DNA from: Phycisphaerales bacterium
Lineage (GTDB): Bacteria; Planctomycetota; Phycisphaerae; Phycisphaerales; UBA1924
Reading direction: 5' to 3'
DNA length: 64,000 bases
NCBI GenBank assembly: GCA_029260345.1
Contig: JAJDDK010000004.1
Coordinates: forward strand, 124,001 to 188,000
The stretch's first letter is position 1; each line of letters begins with the position of its first letter. Of the stretch, positions 25,644 through 34,202 are shown one piece after another. The notes under the pieces are model-generated. The model ran no database searches. It was not told the origin of the DNA and saw only the letters and a program-made list of their open reading frames with translations. A program made the position numbers and the translations under genes.

Positions 25644-28121
25644 GTGATCGAAGAATTGAGCGTCGGTGGGGCGAATCGCGGATGGCGCGTGCGCGGCATG
25701 GTGATGGCGGCAGGAATTGCGGCTTCCATGTTCGGGGTTGGCGCGGCAATTGCGCAGGATCAACCGGCGGAGCCTCGTTCGCTGATTCAGGCGGATGATG
25801 AGGCGCCAGCGACTGAGCCCGAAATGGTGTCGTTCGGCCAGTTTGCCGAGCCAATCTCGATCGCGGCCCTGATAGATTTCATCTCTTCACAGCTCAATGT
25901 CATCATTTTGCAGACGGACGCGTCGGCGCTGGCGAGCGCGACGGTCGAGTTCAGCGCCCCGATTGATGTGCCGCGCTCGGAACTGCTTTCACTTCTTGAA
26001 ACCTTGCTGACGCCGAAGGGCTTTGCGCTGGTGCGCAGCCCTGAAGGCATTTACATGGTGATTCCTGCTGGCGAAGCGGCAGTGGACTTCGGCGACGACC
26101 CATTCTCCGCCACGAAGATCATCCGCACCCCGCTGATTACACCGAGCAGCATCAAGGCTGCGATTGATACGGCCATCGGCACGGGCGGCGCTTCAGGCGG
26201 GATGGGCGGGGCCAAGGTCGTGTACCTCGACAATCTCGGTGTGATTATTTCGACCGCGCCGCCGCGCACGAACAAGGCGATTGCGCAAGTCGTGGATCGC
26301 ATCGTCAAAGAGATCATGAGTCAGGAATTGCACCGCATCGAGCTTGAGCACGTTGCCGCGGCGGAAGCGAAAGCGCGTGTGCTCGAACTGACCGGACAAG
26401 CATCGCAGGCGACCTCAGGTGGCGCGCAAGCCGCACAAGCCGCGGCGGCGGGCGGGCGCTCTGGCGGCCTCGGAAACCTCGACGAACGACTGCTCATCGA
26501 CCGTCCGACGAATGCGCTCATCTATCGTGGCGAAGAGGAAGCCGCAGTGACCGTGCGCAAGTATGTGGCGATGGTGGACACGCCAAGCCGCCTTGTCGTG
26601 CGCCGGTACTACGCGGGTCCAACGGCGCAGGAGATCACGCAGGTTGGTTCGCGCAAAGGGTTGGGGCTGGTGCTGCAATCATCACAGGCGGGCGCTCCCG
26701 GCGCTGGCGCGCGGCCCGGTGATCAGGGAACCGGATTCGGCAGCGGGTTCGTTCTAAGTTCCCTCGATAGCGAATCATTCACGTATTACGGCACGGTGTC
26801 GCAACATGCGCAGGTGCAGGAACTGGTTGATGAGTTTGCGGCGCAGGCGCGTGAAGAGACGTTTGTGGTTGAGTTCTACAAGCTGCGCAATATCTCAGCG
26901 GAAGAAACGGAATCAGTGCTCACGTCGCTGATGGAGATTGAATCGTCCACGACGCGCACAGCGGATTCGCCGTTCCTTCCCGGTTCACTTCGGCAGGCGC
27001 CGGGAGAATCCGGGTTCACACGACTTGGCGCCTCACCGAACGATGTGGTTCGCGAGCCCGGCGCCACGATCACTGGGCCCGGCGGTGTCAATCAGGGAGG
27101 CGCCCAGAGCGGGCAGAATGCCTCTGGCGGACAGGGTGGCGAGGGCGACTCGACACTCACGCCGACGGAAGGCGTGACGGTCATCGCAGACCTTCCGAAC
27201 AATCAATTGATCATTCGGGCGCCGCGCCGACAGCAGCGTGAGTTTGCACGAATCATTGAGAAGCTCGATCAGCGCCGGCCGCAGGTGTACGTTGAAGTGA
27301 AGATTGTGTCGGTGAATGCGTCGAAGGACTTTGAGTTCTCCGTAGACACCGCACTGACATCGCCGAACAGCGATGTTCCGATCTTCTCGAACTTCGGGCT
27401 CGTGCCGTACGGCGCCACTTTGCCGATTCCCAATGCGATGACCGGCTTTACCGCCGCCGTCATCCGCAACGATTACACGCCGATCGTGATTAATGCGCTC
27501 ACGACACTGGGTGACGGGCGACTGGTGTCGTCGCCGAAGATGCTCGTGAATGACAACGAAGAAGCCGAACTCGAAAGTGTTCGTGAAGAGCCGTTCGCTT
27601 CGACCAGCCAGGTGGCCGGGGCGCCGAGCATCACGTCAACGGGCGGCACGCTCTCTGCCGGTACGACGCTGCGCGTGCGACCGACGATCGGCGAGCGCGG
27701 CATGTTGCGGCTCGAATACAACATCAATCTGTCGAGCTTCGGCGAGCGTCCTTCACCGGATCTGCCGCCCGTTCGACTGTCGGACAACTTCACGAGCATC
27801 GTGACGGTGCCGGCGGATAGCACGATCGTCGTGGGCGGGCTGACGTTCGATTCGCGTGACAAGACCGTTCAGAAGGTTCCGCTCCTTGGCGACATCCCGT
27901 TGATCGGGCTTGCGTTCCAGGAACAGTCGCGGTCGAAGAGTGAACGCACGGTGTATGTGTTCATTACGCCGCGCATTCTGCGGGATGAGACATTCGCAGA
28001 CTTGCGACTCTTAACGCGCGGCCCGATGAACGCGGTGGACGTCGCTGAGGATTTGCCGCCGCTGCTTCCCTCCACCATGCCGGTGCGCGATCGCGATGAA
28101 AAGGCTGAGAACACGCTGTGA
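25644..28121 (+). CDS. gspD: GspD/PilQ-type outer-membrane secretin (cluster B)
   Basis: 825 residues. A signal peptide (GMVMAAGIAASMFGVGAAIA) precedes N-domains: N0-like EPISIAALIDFISSQLNVII near 72, then KH-like repeats with LDNLGVIISTAPPRTN and TVVEFYKLRNISAEE-type blocks. A Gly/Ser/Gln-rich insert lies near 460-510. The C-terminal secretin core starts near 548 (VYVEVKIVSVNASKDFEF) and includes VPLLGDIPLIGLAFQEQS and VFITPRIL, the family end signature. It forms the outer-membrane channel. GTG start with AAAGGATG six to eight bases upstream. The next gene overlaps by four bases. Confidence 0.92.
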   Translation: MIEELSVGGANRGWRVRGMVMAAGIAASMFGVGAAIAQDQPAEPRSLIQADDEAPATEPEMVSFGQFAEPISIAALIDFISSQLNVIILQTDASALASATVEFSAPIDVPRSELLSLLETLLTPKGFALVRSPEGIYMVIPAGEAAVDFGDDPFSATKIIRTPLITPSSIKAAIDTAIGTGGASGGMGGAKVVYLDNLGVIISTAPPRTNKAIAQVVDRIVKEIMSQELHRIELEHVAAAEAKARVLELTGQASQATSGGAQAAQAAAAGGRSGGLGNLDERLLIDRPTNALIYRGEEEAAVTVRKYVAMVDTPSRLVVRRYYAGPTAQEITQVGSRKGLGLVLQSSQAGAPGAGARPGDQGTGFGSGFVLSSLDSESFTYYGTVSQHAQVQELVDEFAAQAREETFVVEFYKLRNISAEETESVLTSLMEIESSTTRTADSPFLPGSLRQAPGESGFTRLGASPNDVVREPGATITGPGGVNQGGAQSGQNASGGQGGEGDSTLTPTEGVTVIADLPNNQLIIRAPRRQQREFARIIEKLDQRRPQVYVEVKIVSVNASKDFEFSVDTALTSPNSDVPIFSNFGLVPYGATLPIPNAMTGFTAAVIRNDYTPIVINALTTLGDGRLVSSPKMLVNDNEEAELESVREEPFASTSQVAGAPSITSTGGTLSAGTTLRVRPTIGERGMLRLEYNINLSSFGERPSPDLPPVRLSDNFTSIVTVPADSTIVVGGLTFDSRDKTVQKVPLLGDIPLIGLAFQEQSRSKSERTVYVFITPRILRDETFADLRLLTRGPMNAVDVAEDLPPLLPSTMPVRDRDEKAENTL

Positions 28122-29809
28122 GCCGCACCCCGACCAATGGTGAATCGCTGCCGGCGCACTCGGCGGATGAAGCCGCGACGCTGCGCCGTGTTGCTGATCT
28201 GTTCAAGCCGCTGCCGGTGCTGCCGGAGCAACTTCGCGGATTTGGTGAATTGCCGGGCTCTGACGAAGAGCCGTGGGATGCGCTGCTGTCCACTATTGGC
28301 GCGGAAGAGCAGTCGGCGCTGGAAGCGCTCGCCAAACGGTGCGGCTTGCGCTTTGAAATTGAGCCGCGTTTGCAGGATTCGGCGGAACGCTTCTACGAGC
28401 GTGTGCCGGCGTCCGCGGCGCGCCGTCGATTGATCGCGGGATTGCACAGTGACGGCCGCGTGATGACGGTCGCGACCGGGCAGCCGCTGCAGCCGGATGG
28501 CTTTGCACAGCTTGAGCGCGCCATCGGAATGCCGATTGAAATTGTGCTGTCGCCGCGCGCGCAAGTCGCCAACCTGATCAACCGCGGGTACGAACAGCGG
28601 CAGGACCTCGTCACTGAGATTGTTGAAGACATTCCGCTGGATGAACGCGCCTTTGAAACCGCGGCCGGCTCCGTGAGCAAGGCGACGGACCTTCTGCAAC
28701 TGGCGCGGCAGACGCCGGTCATCCGGCTTGTGAACATGATCTTGTTCGAAGCGCTGCGCCGGCGCGCTTCGGACGTGCATGTGCAGCCGCTCGAAGATCG
28801 ACTACTGATTCGCTATCGCGTCGACGGCATGCTGGTGGATGCGTTCAGCCCACCGCTGTCGCTGGCGCCGGCGATTTCATCGCGTCTGAAGGTCATGGCG
28901 GAGCTGGACATCGCCAATCGGCACTCGCCGCAGGACGGTCAGACGACCGTGCGCATTGGCTCGAAGAAGATCGATATTCGTTTGTCGTGCGTGCCCACGA
29001 TCTATGGCGAGCGGCTGGTGCTTCGTTTGCTCGACCAAAGCCAGACGCAGCTGCATCTTGACACGCTCGGCATGTCGGAAGAGATGCGAACGCAGCTGGT
29101 GGATCTGGTGTCGCGCCCGACGGGGATCATCCTGGTGACTGGCCCCACGGGTTCGGGCAAGACCACATCGTTGTACGCCGCGCTTGAGCAGATTGATCGC
29201 ACGTCGCGCAACGTGATGACCATCGAAGATCCCGTCGAATATCACCTGGAAAACATTGCACAGGTGCAGGTGAACCCGAAGCGTGGCGTCACGTTTGCCT
29301 CTGGTCTTCGATCTCTGCTTCGTCAAGACCCGGACGTCATCCTTGTCGGTGAGATTCGTGACGAAGAAACGGCGCACCTTGCGATTCAGGCGTCACTCAC
29401 GGGCCACTTGGTGCTGGCGACGTTGCACACGAATGATGCGCCCAGCGCGATTTCGCGATTGCAGGACATCGGTGTGGAGCCGTATCTGATTTCGTCGGCG
29501 CTTCTGGCGGTGCTTGGGCAGCGACTGTTGCGTCGCACGTGCAAGACATGCGAAGGCGTCGGAACCACCAACGGAACGCGCTGCGAGCGGTGCCTGGGTT
29601 CGGGGTATTCCGGCCGCGTGGCGATTTACGAACTGATGCTCATGACGGATGAGCTTCGCAAGATGACGATGCGGTCCGCCGATGCGCTGGAGCTTCAGCA
29701 GCAGGCGATCGCCGATGGGATGCGGCCCATGATTGACGACGGCCGCAAGAAGGTGGATGCCGGGCGCACCACGGAGACGGAGTTACACCGTGTGCTGCAC
29801 GATGAGTAG
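28118..29809 (+). CDS. gspE: GspE secretion ATPase (cluster B)
   Basis: 563 residues. N-terminal domain 1-165, then the ATPase: Walker A GPTGSGKT at 342-349, Walker B ILVGEIRD near 408-415, LHTNDAPSAISRL near 436, and zinc cysteines C475, C478, C489 and C492 (CKTC...CERC). Asp-box NVMTIEDPVEY is intact. Sequence and N-domain differ clearly from the cluster A ATPase, so this is a second machine, not a recent duplicate. GTG start overlaps the gspD stop (GTGA). The stop is followed by repeat DNA before gspF. Confidence 0.93.
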   Translation: MSRTPTNGESLPAHSADEAATLRRVADLFKPLPVLPEQLRGFGELPGSDEEPWDALLSTIGAEEQSALEALAKRCGLRFEIEPRLQDSAERFYERVPASAARRRLIAGLHSDGRVMTVATGQPLQPDGFAQLERAIGMPIEIVLSPRAQVANLINRGYEQRQDLVTEIVEDIPLDERAFETAAGSVSKATDLLQLARQTPVIRLVNMILFEALRRRASDVHVQPLEDRLLIRYRVDGMLVDAFSPPLSLAPAISSRLKVMAELDIANRHSPQDGQTTVRIGSKKIDIRLSCVPTIYGERLVLRLLDQSQTQLHLDTLGMSEEMRTQLVDLVSRPTGIILVTGPTGSGKTTSLYAALEQIDRTSRNVMTIEDPVEYHLENIAQVQVNPKRGVTFASGLRSLLRQDPDVILVGEIRDEETAHLAIQASLTGHLVLATLHTNDAPSAISRLQDIGVEPYLISSALLAVLGQRLLRRTCKTCEGVGTTNGTRCERCLGSGYSGRVAIYELMLMTDELRKMTMRSADALELQQQAIADGMRPMIDDGRKKVDAGRTTETELHRVLHDE

Positions 29810-29812
29810 ACC

Positions 29813-29836
29813 GGAGCCCCAAGCACGAGCGCGGGG
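29813..29836 (+). repeat. Isolated module Q-like repeat
   Basis: GGAGCCCC...GAGCGCGGGG, a degenerate copy of the GAGCCCCGAGCGCAAGCGAGGGG module seen at 24579, 45362 and 47251. It lies four bases after the gspE stop. Confidence 0.5.
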
Positions 29837-29944
29837 TCGTAGTTGCCCACATCGTGGAGGTGTCTTCAGTCTGCTCGTCGAGTTGACCCCGGAGGCATTG
29901 GAGTTCGCGTTTCCGACCGTGACGAGGCAGGGAGGCCGCAGTAG

Positions 29945-29998
29945 CCCCTCACCCGGCTTCGCTGCGCTGCGCCGACCTCTCTCGCAGGGAGAGGTGGG
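29945..29998 (+). repeat. CCCCTCACCCGG palindromic element between gspE and gspF
   Basis: CCCCTCACCCGGCTTCGCTG, then GCCGACCTCTCTC and GCAGGGAGAGGTGGG. Ends CCTCTCTC / GGGAGAGG can pair. Related in plan to the elements at 11756 and 12014 but with a different centre. Confidence 0.6.
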
Positions 29999-30063
29999 AA
30001 CGGAGCGATTATGCTTTGTCGGCCGCACTCGTTCTGGCTCCACCACTGCTGACCAACAGTTGC

Positions 30064-31269
30064 ATGTCTGACGCCGCACTGACCACGCCGTTTATGTACA
30101 TCGCCGTCAAGCCCACGGGCGGACGGCGCTATGGCATGCGCTATGCGCCGACGCGGTCGGAATTGGCGTCGTCGCTGTCGGAAGAGCAGCTTCTGCTGCT
30201 TCGCTCATGGCGCTTGCCGAATTGGACGGCGCGCGAACAGCGGCTCAACCTGAAGGATCAAGCGGCGCTCAATGAACAACTTGGGGCGCTTGTCGATCGC
30301 GGCGTGCCGCTGGTCGAAGCGCTTGAAGTGGCGCAGACGGTTGTGAGCAAGAACGCGGCGCCGGCGGTGGCAAAGCTCCGTGAACTTGTCTCCGCGGGTG
30401 ATTCATTTGCCGATGCGTGCGCCAAGACTGGCGCGTTCGATGATGTGGTCATCACGGTGTATCGATCGGCGGAGCGCTCTGGTCAGCTTGGCGCCAGTGC
30501 GCAGCGATTGGCGGAGTCGGCGAAACGACGCCTGGGCATCTCGGGCAAAGTCGTCACGATGATGATTTACCCGGCGGTCGTGCTTTCGGTCGCAGTGGTC
30601 GTCACGATTATTGTGCTGACGATGGTGGTGCCAAAGATCGCGGTCACACTTCAGCAAACTGGCGGCACGCTGCCGTGGTACACGCAAGTGGTGATGGCGG
30701 CGGGGCAGGGTCTGCGCGATCAGTGGCTGATGTCGCTAATTGGCTTTGGCGGGCTGCTGGTTATTGCGATCTTGCTGCGCGAAGCGGTTGGCGCCTGGAT
30801 CATGGCGCTGTTGCGCCGGGCGCCGCTGTTTGGGAAGGTGATGCTCACGAGTGAATCGGCGCGGTTTTTCTCGGTGATGGGCGCGATGACGCGCACGGGC
30901 GTGCCGCTGGCCGATGCGCTGTCTGTCGCGACGGGTGTGATCTCGCACCCGAAATTGCGTGAACAACTGCTGTCGCTGGGGCGCGGGCTGGTCGAGGGCG
31001 GCGTCCTGAAGAACATGATTGAAAAGCTTGATGCGCTGCCGCTGGCGACGCGGCGTTTGCTCATCGCCGCAGACCGCGCTGGTGATATGGATCAGGTGTT
31101 TGATGATCTGGCGAAGGACTTGGCGCAGCAGGTGGACACGCAAACGCAGCGCGCGGTTGGTTTGCTTGAGCCGCTGCTGATCGTCGGCGTCTTCATCATC
31201 ATCGGCGGCGTGCTGATGAGTGTGATGCTGCCGCTGATGACGCTGGGGTCGCGGATTGGGAATGTTTGA
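30064..31269 (+). CDS. gspF: GspF inner-membrane platform protein (cluster B)
   Basis: 401 residues. Unlike cluster A it starts with a variant N-terminus (FMYIAVKPTGGRRYGMRYAP). Two T2SSF repeats follow: LNEQLGALVDRGVPLVEALE with YPAVVLSVAVVVTIIVLTMV, and SARFFSVMGAMTRTGVPLAD with LLIVGVFIIIGGVLMSVMLP. It is separated from gspE by 254 bases that carry two repeat elements, so it may have its own promoter, although GspE and GspF are partners. The ATG at 30064 is the first in frame with a plausible domain start; no strong ribosome site is seen. Confidence 0.9.
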   Translation: MSDAALTTPFMYIAVKPTGGRRYGMRYAPTRSELASSLSEEQLLLLRSWRLPNWTAREQRLNLKDQAALNEQLGALVDRGVPLVEALEVAQTVVSKNAAPAVAKLRELVSAGDSFADACAKTGAFDDVVITVYRSAERSGQLGASAQRLAESAKRRLGISGKVVTMMIYPAVVLSVAVVVTIIVLTMVVPKIAVTLQQTGGTLPWYTQVVMAAGQGLRDQWLMSLIGFGGLLVIAILLREAVGAWIMALLRRAPLFGKVMLTSESARFFSVMGAMTRTGVPLADALSVATGVISHPKLREQLLSLGRGLVEGGVLKNMIEKLDALPLATRRLLIAADRAGDMDQVFDDLAKDLAQQVDTQTQRAVGLLEPLLIVGVFIIIGGVLMSVMLPLMTLGSRIGNV

Positions 31270-31290
31270 GCGTTTCTGATCGGGGCTGCA

Positions 31291-31326
31291 CAGAATCCGA
31301 ACCGCGCCCGTAAGGAAGCGGTTGCC
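31291..31326 (-). repeat. CTTCCTNACGGGCGCGGTTCGG repeat, copy 3
   Basis: Minus strand reads CGCTTCCTTACGGGCGCGG then TTCGGATTCTG, matching copy 2 at 15244 through TTCGG. Inverted relative to copy 4. Confidence 0.7.
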
Positions 31327-31421
31327 ACGGATTTCGCGGCACATCAAAGGCTGGCGCCATTGCACGATGGGACTGGATTCTGTCCTCCAAGACCCTCAGA
31401 TTACTCAAGCGTCTGGTGGAA

Positions 31422-31455
31422 GCCGCTACCTCACGGGCGCGGTTCGGATCGGCGC
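31422..31455 (+). repeat. CTTCCTNACGGGCGCGGTTCGG repeat, copy 4
   Basis: Reads GCCGCTACCTCACGGGCGCG then GTTCGGATCGGCG. With copy 3 it could form a stem closing about 100 bases. Confidence 0.65.
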
Positions 31456-31475
31456 GACGACACTTCAAAAGGCAC

Positions 31476-31510
31476 AAAAACACAAGCGGACCCAATTGGG
31501 TCCGCTTGTG
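31476..31510 (-). terminator. Rho-independent terminator of PEP-CTERM-like gene 1
   Basis: Minus strand: perfect 15-base arms CACAAGCGGACCCAA / TTGGGTCCGCTTGTG, then TTTTTG. It begins 74 bases after the stop at 31584. Outer stem equals that of the terminator at 32454-32488. Confidence 0.85.
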
Positions 31511-31583
31511 CATGGAGAATTCCTTGGACGCCGCTCACCTTTACAGGCGTGCGGCTTTCAAACGGTTTTCACCGCTGTGTCGA

Positions 31584-32261
31584 TTAGCGACGGCGACGCA
31601 ATGTGGCGAGGCCGGCGACACCGAAGAGCGCCATGGCGCCCGGGGTCGGGACAATCAACTTGACGGGGTTCTCGATGGCTTCACCCGGGGCCTGCGTGTA
31701 GACGGAGAATGAGCCCGAGAGCAGCTCGCTGACGGCGTTTGCGCCGGTTTCTCCAAGGCCGAGGAGGGTGAACTGGAACAGCAGCGTGCCAAAGGTGCCA
31801 TTACCAAGGTCGACCGAGGCGCCGCCGACTGCATTGGGCGGGTTCGAGTTGAACCAGCCACCAGAGAAGTTGGTGTCGCTGGCAGCGGTGCCGGGCTCGG
31901 TCGAGATCGCCGCACCGGGACCAGCATTGGTCGGCGCGCCGATCGTGCCGAAGCTGTCGTACTGGAGCGTTGGGGCGAGCGGGAAGAACGCAGCATTCGG
32001 GGGCGTGAGGCCGCCGAATGCGTCCTGATAGAACGTGCCACTGACGGCATTGATGTTGACGAACGACGTGCTGACTACGGTGTTGACCGAACCATCGCCG
32101 ATGCCGTCGAACGTGGCATAGACATTGAGAACTGTCGCGGCCTGGCCCAGGACGGCGGATGCGCCGGCGCTGTCGCCTTCGACAACAGCCGCGCCGATGA
32201 AGGCAGCATTAGCATTGGCGGCACACGCAAGTGCCGACGTCACGATAAGCGCACGATTCAT
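31584..32261 (-). CDS. Secreted beta-domain protein with PEP-CTERM-like tail, paralogue 1
   Basis: 225 residues. The signal peptide (MNRALIVTSALACAANANA) is cleaved before AFIG. The single domain contains NTVVSTSFVNIN, LQYDSFGTIGAP, SGGWFNSNPPNA and ASVDLGNGTFGTLLFQFTLL. The tail VPTPGAMALFGVAGLATLRRRR has the PEP-CTERM plan: a P-x-P-like motif, one membrane helix and a basic end. That plan is a sorting signal processed by an exosortase, none of which is in the window. GGAG lies about eight bases before ATG 32261. Close paralogue of the next gene and homologous to the protein at 39725. Confidence 0.85.
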   Translation of the reverse strand: MNRALIVTSALACAANANAAFIGAAVVEGDSAGASAVLGQAATVLNVYATFDGIGDGSVNTVVSTSFVNINAVSGTFYQDAFGGLTPPNAAFFPLAPTLQYDSFGTIGAPTNAGPGAAISTEPGTAASDTNFSGGWFNSNPPNAVGGASVDLGNGTFGTLLFQFTLLGLGETGANAVSELLSGSFSVYTQAPGEAIENPVKLIVPTPGAMALFGVAGLATLRRRR

Positions 32262-32566
32262 GTATGACTCCTTTTCTCCTCCCGCAGCGGGCATGTGCGT
32301 CGCACCGCCAGCGGATTGTGCTTTCGCGTACGCCCCAAGATTACCTGAAGGATTGAGGCGAATCAGCGCCCTTGTCACAAAAAAGAATCACAAATCAGCA
32401 AAATTACATATAGGACCAGGCCTTTGGGGTCATCGAACCGGTATGGAAGGTCCAAAAACACAAGCGAGCCCAAAAGGGCTCGCTTGTGCGGGAATTCAAT
32501 CTTGTCAGCCGGTCATTCGTCGGAAGAGTCAGGAGTGCGAACGACCGTTGTTAGCTGGCGAATCAA
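32262..32566 (-). other. 305-base spacer between the two PEP-CTERM-like genes
   Basis: Holds the terminator of paralogue 2 and the upstream region of paralogue 1. The minus strand has a TATATG/TGTAAT region near 32404-32413 as a possible -10 with no convincing -35. No gene is seen. Confidence 0.6.
32454..32488 (-). terminator. Rho-independent terminator of PEP-CTERM-like gene 2
   Basis: Minus strand: CACAAGCGAGCCC, TTTT loop, GGGCTCGCTTGTG, then TTTTTGG. The outer CACAAGCG/CGCTTGTG stem equals the terminator of paralogue 1, while inner pairs differ in a compensated way. Confidence 0.85.
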
Positions 32567-33244
32567 TTAGCGACGACGACGCGTCGCAGCGAGGCCCGCC
32601 ACTCCGAAGAGTGCGAGGGCGCCCGGGGTCGGGACGAACTTGACGAAGTTCTCGACGGCAACGCCATCGCCCTGCGTGAAGACGGACATCGAGCCGCTGA
32701 TCAGCTCAGTGATGGTCTGAGCGCCCTGCTCGCTGCCACCGATGATGGTGAGCTGGAACAGGAGCGTGCCGAACTGGCCGCCACCGAGGTCAACGCTGGC
32801 AGCGCCAACGCCGTTGGGCGGGTTCGAGTTGAACCAGCCACCGCTGTAGTTCGTCGCGCCTTCACCCGTGCCGGGTTCGGTCGAGATCGCCGCGCCAGGA
32901 CCGGAGTTGTCCGGGGCGCCGATCGTGCCGAAGCTGTCGTACTGAAGCGACGGGGCGAGCGGGAAGAACGCAGCATTCGGGGGCGTCACGCCGCCGAATG
33001 CGTCTTGGTAGAACGTGCCGCTAAGCAGGTTGATGTTCACGAACGACGTGCTGACCACGGTGTTCGCCTGACCATCACCCGCGCCGTCAAACGCAGCGTA
33101 GATGTTCAGGACGGTCGCGGCCTGACCGAGCACGGCAGACGCGCCGGCGCTGTCGCCCTCGACGATCGTCGCGCCAAGGAAGGCCGCGTTGGCAGCGCTG
33201 GCGCCAACGGCGAGACCAGCAGCCATAGCAATAGTACGAATCAT
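32567..33244 (-). CDS. Secreted beta-domain protein with PEP-CTERM-like tail, paralogue 2
   Basis: 225 residues, the same length as paralogue 1 and collinear along its whole length. Signal peptide MIRTIAMAAGLAVGASAANA, then AFLG. Motifs: NTVVSTSFVNIN, LQYDSFGTIGAP, SGGWFNSNPPNG, ASVDLGGGQFGTLLFQL. Tail PTPGALALFGVAGLAATRRRR. Stretches of DNA are identical to paralogue 1, while the mid-domain varies, as expected for a recent duplication under selection. It has its own extended -10 promoter and terminator, so each paralogue is a separate transcription unit. Confidence 0.85.
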   Translation of the reverse strand: MIRTIAMAAGLAVGASAANAAFLGATIVEGDSAGASAVLGQAATVLNIYAAFDGAGDGQANTVVSTSFVNINLLSGTFYQDAFGGVTPPNAAFFPLAPSLQYDSFGTIGAPDNSGPGAAISTEPGTGEGATNYSGGWFNSNPPNGVGAASVDLGGGQFGTLLFQLTIIGGSEQGAQTITELISGSMSVFTQGDGVAVENFVKFVPTPGALALFGVAGLAATRRRR

Positions 33245-33554
33245 GTGGAACTCTCCTCTTCTTCTTCTCTTCTACGCCCCGCACGCACGTGCGAGACGCA
33301 TGACACAGTGACCGGCTGACCGGGCACACACGATGCTTCCCTGAATATACCAGAGGCCAATCCTGAAGCCAGCGCCTTGTTGAGGTTTTTTGCGCTCGTT
33401 TTGCGTAAATGGCCCCAACGAAAGACCCAGAATCGAATACTTAACCCATCTTTACTGGGGCCTTTGCCCTAAATACAAACCCTGAGAAGATATTTGCGCT
33501 TTCGCAATCGACCAAGAACGACTTGCGGCCCGCGCGTCACCTTTGCCTCGACGA
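33245..33554 (-). other. 310-base spacer upstream of PEP-CTERM-like gene 2
   Basis: Holds the extended -10 promoter near 33344 and about 95 bases of leader. Toward 33420-33475, GGCCCCA and TGGGGCC pair at a distance and could end the secretion operon, but no T-run follows. No gene is seen. Confidence 0.55.
33344..33352 (-). promoter_or_regulatory. Extended -10 promoter of PEP-CTERM-like gene 2
   Basis: Minus strand reads TGGTATATT: the TGn extension joined to TATATT (five of six). The -35 (TGGCTT, 16 bases away) is weak, which is usual for extended -10 sites. Predicted leader is about 95 bases to the ATG at 33244. Confidence 0.55.
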
Positions 33555-34202
33555 CTACTCGCCGCCGGTCTTCCGCATGGATTCGGCCTCGCCTTTGGCG
33601 TACACCTCGGCCTCGACCTGAGGGCGCTGCATTTCGAACCACTGACGCCACTGCTCATCTCGCTCTTGTCCGAGAGCAATTCGCAATCGCCGCAATGTTT
33701 CGTCGCTGGCGCGCCCCAGCAATCGTTCCGCACGAATGGCGCCGCGCAAGGCGGGCTGGAATTGCGGGTCTCGCTTGAGGGACTCACCGTAAAAGCGAAG
33801 CGCATCAGTCATGTAGCCCGCCTGCTCCCACGTCAGGCCAAGGTTGTAGAGCGGGCGCGGATCGGTCGGCTCCAGTTCGCTCGCCGTCGTGAATGCCTCG
33901 GCGGCGTCGAGGTACTGCTGCTGCTCCATAAGCAGCACACCCAGGTTGTTCCAGGCGGACGCCAGTTCGCGGTACGTCGCGATGGCCTCGCGATACAAGG
34001 AGATCGCCTTCGTTGTGGATTTTGCCTTCTGTGCCTGCAGCGCCAAAGCCTGAGCCTGCGCGATCATGACGGACTCATCTTCCACTTCGATGACGACCGG
34101 GCCGCTTGACGTCGAATTACAGCCCCCCGCCCCCACGAAGGCGGCGCCGGCGACCACGAACAATCCCAAGACGGCATATCGATTCACGAGCGAAGCTCCC
34201 AT
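33555..34202 (-). CDS. TPR lipoprotein, candidate pilotin (cluster B)
   Basis: 215 residues. MGASLVNRYAVLGLFVVAG leads to the lipobox GAGGC. The body has about three TPR units, for example AWNNLGVLLMEQQQYLDAAE and PLYNLGLTWEQAGYMTDALR. TPR lipoproteins of the PilF/PilW type guide secretin assembly in the outer membrane, and this one ends a T2SS operon, so a pilotin role for GspD is likely but inferred. The chosen start (34202) overlaps the end of the upstream gene by 19 bases. Confidence 0.7.
   Translation of the reverse strand: MGASLVNRYAVLGLFVVAGAAFVGAGGCNSTSSGPVVIEVEDESVMIAQAQALALQAQKAKSTTKAISLYREAIATYRELASAWNNLGVLLMEQQQYLDAAEAFTTASELEPTDPRPLYNLGLTWEQAGYMTDALRFYGESLKRDPQFQPALRGAIRAERLLGRASDETLRRLRIALGQERDEQWRQWFEMQRPQVEAEVYAKGEAESMRKTGGE

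Larger units (their letters stand above)
31270..31583. other. 314-base convergent spacer with repeats and terminator
   Basis: Between gspF (plus) and a PEP-CTERM-like gene (minus). It holds two inverted copies of the ACGGGCGCGGTTCGG repeat (31291-31326 and 31422-31455) and the minus-strand terminator at 31476-31510. No gene is seen. Confidence 0.7.
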
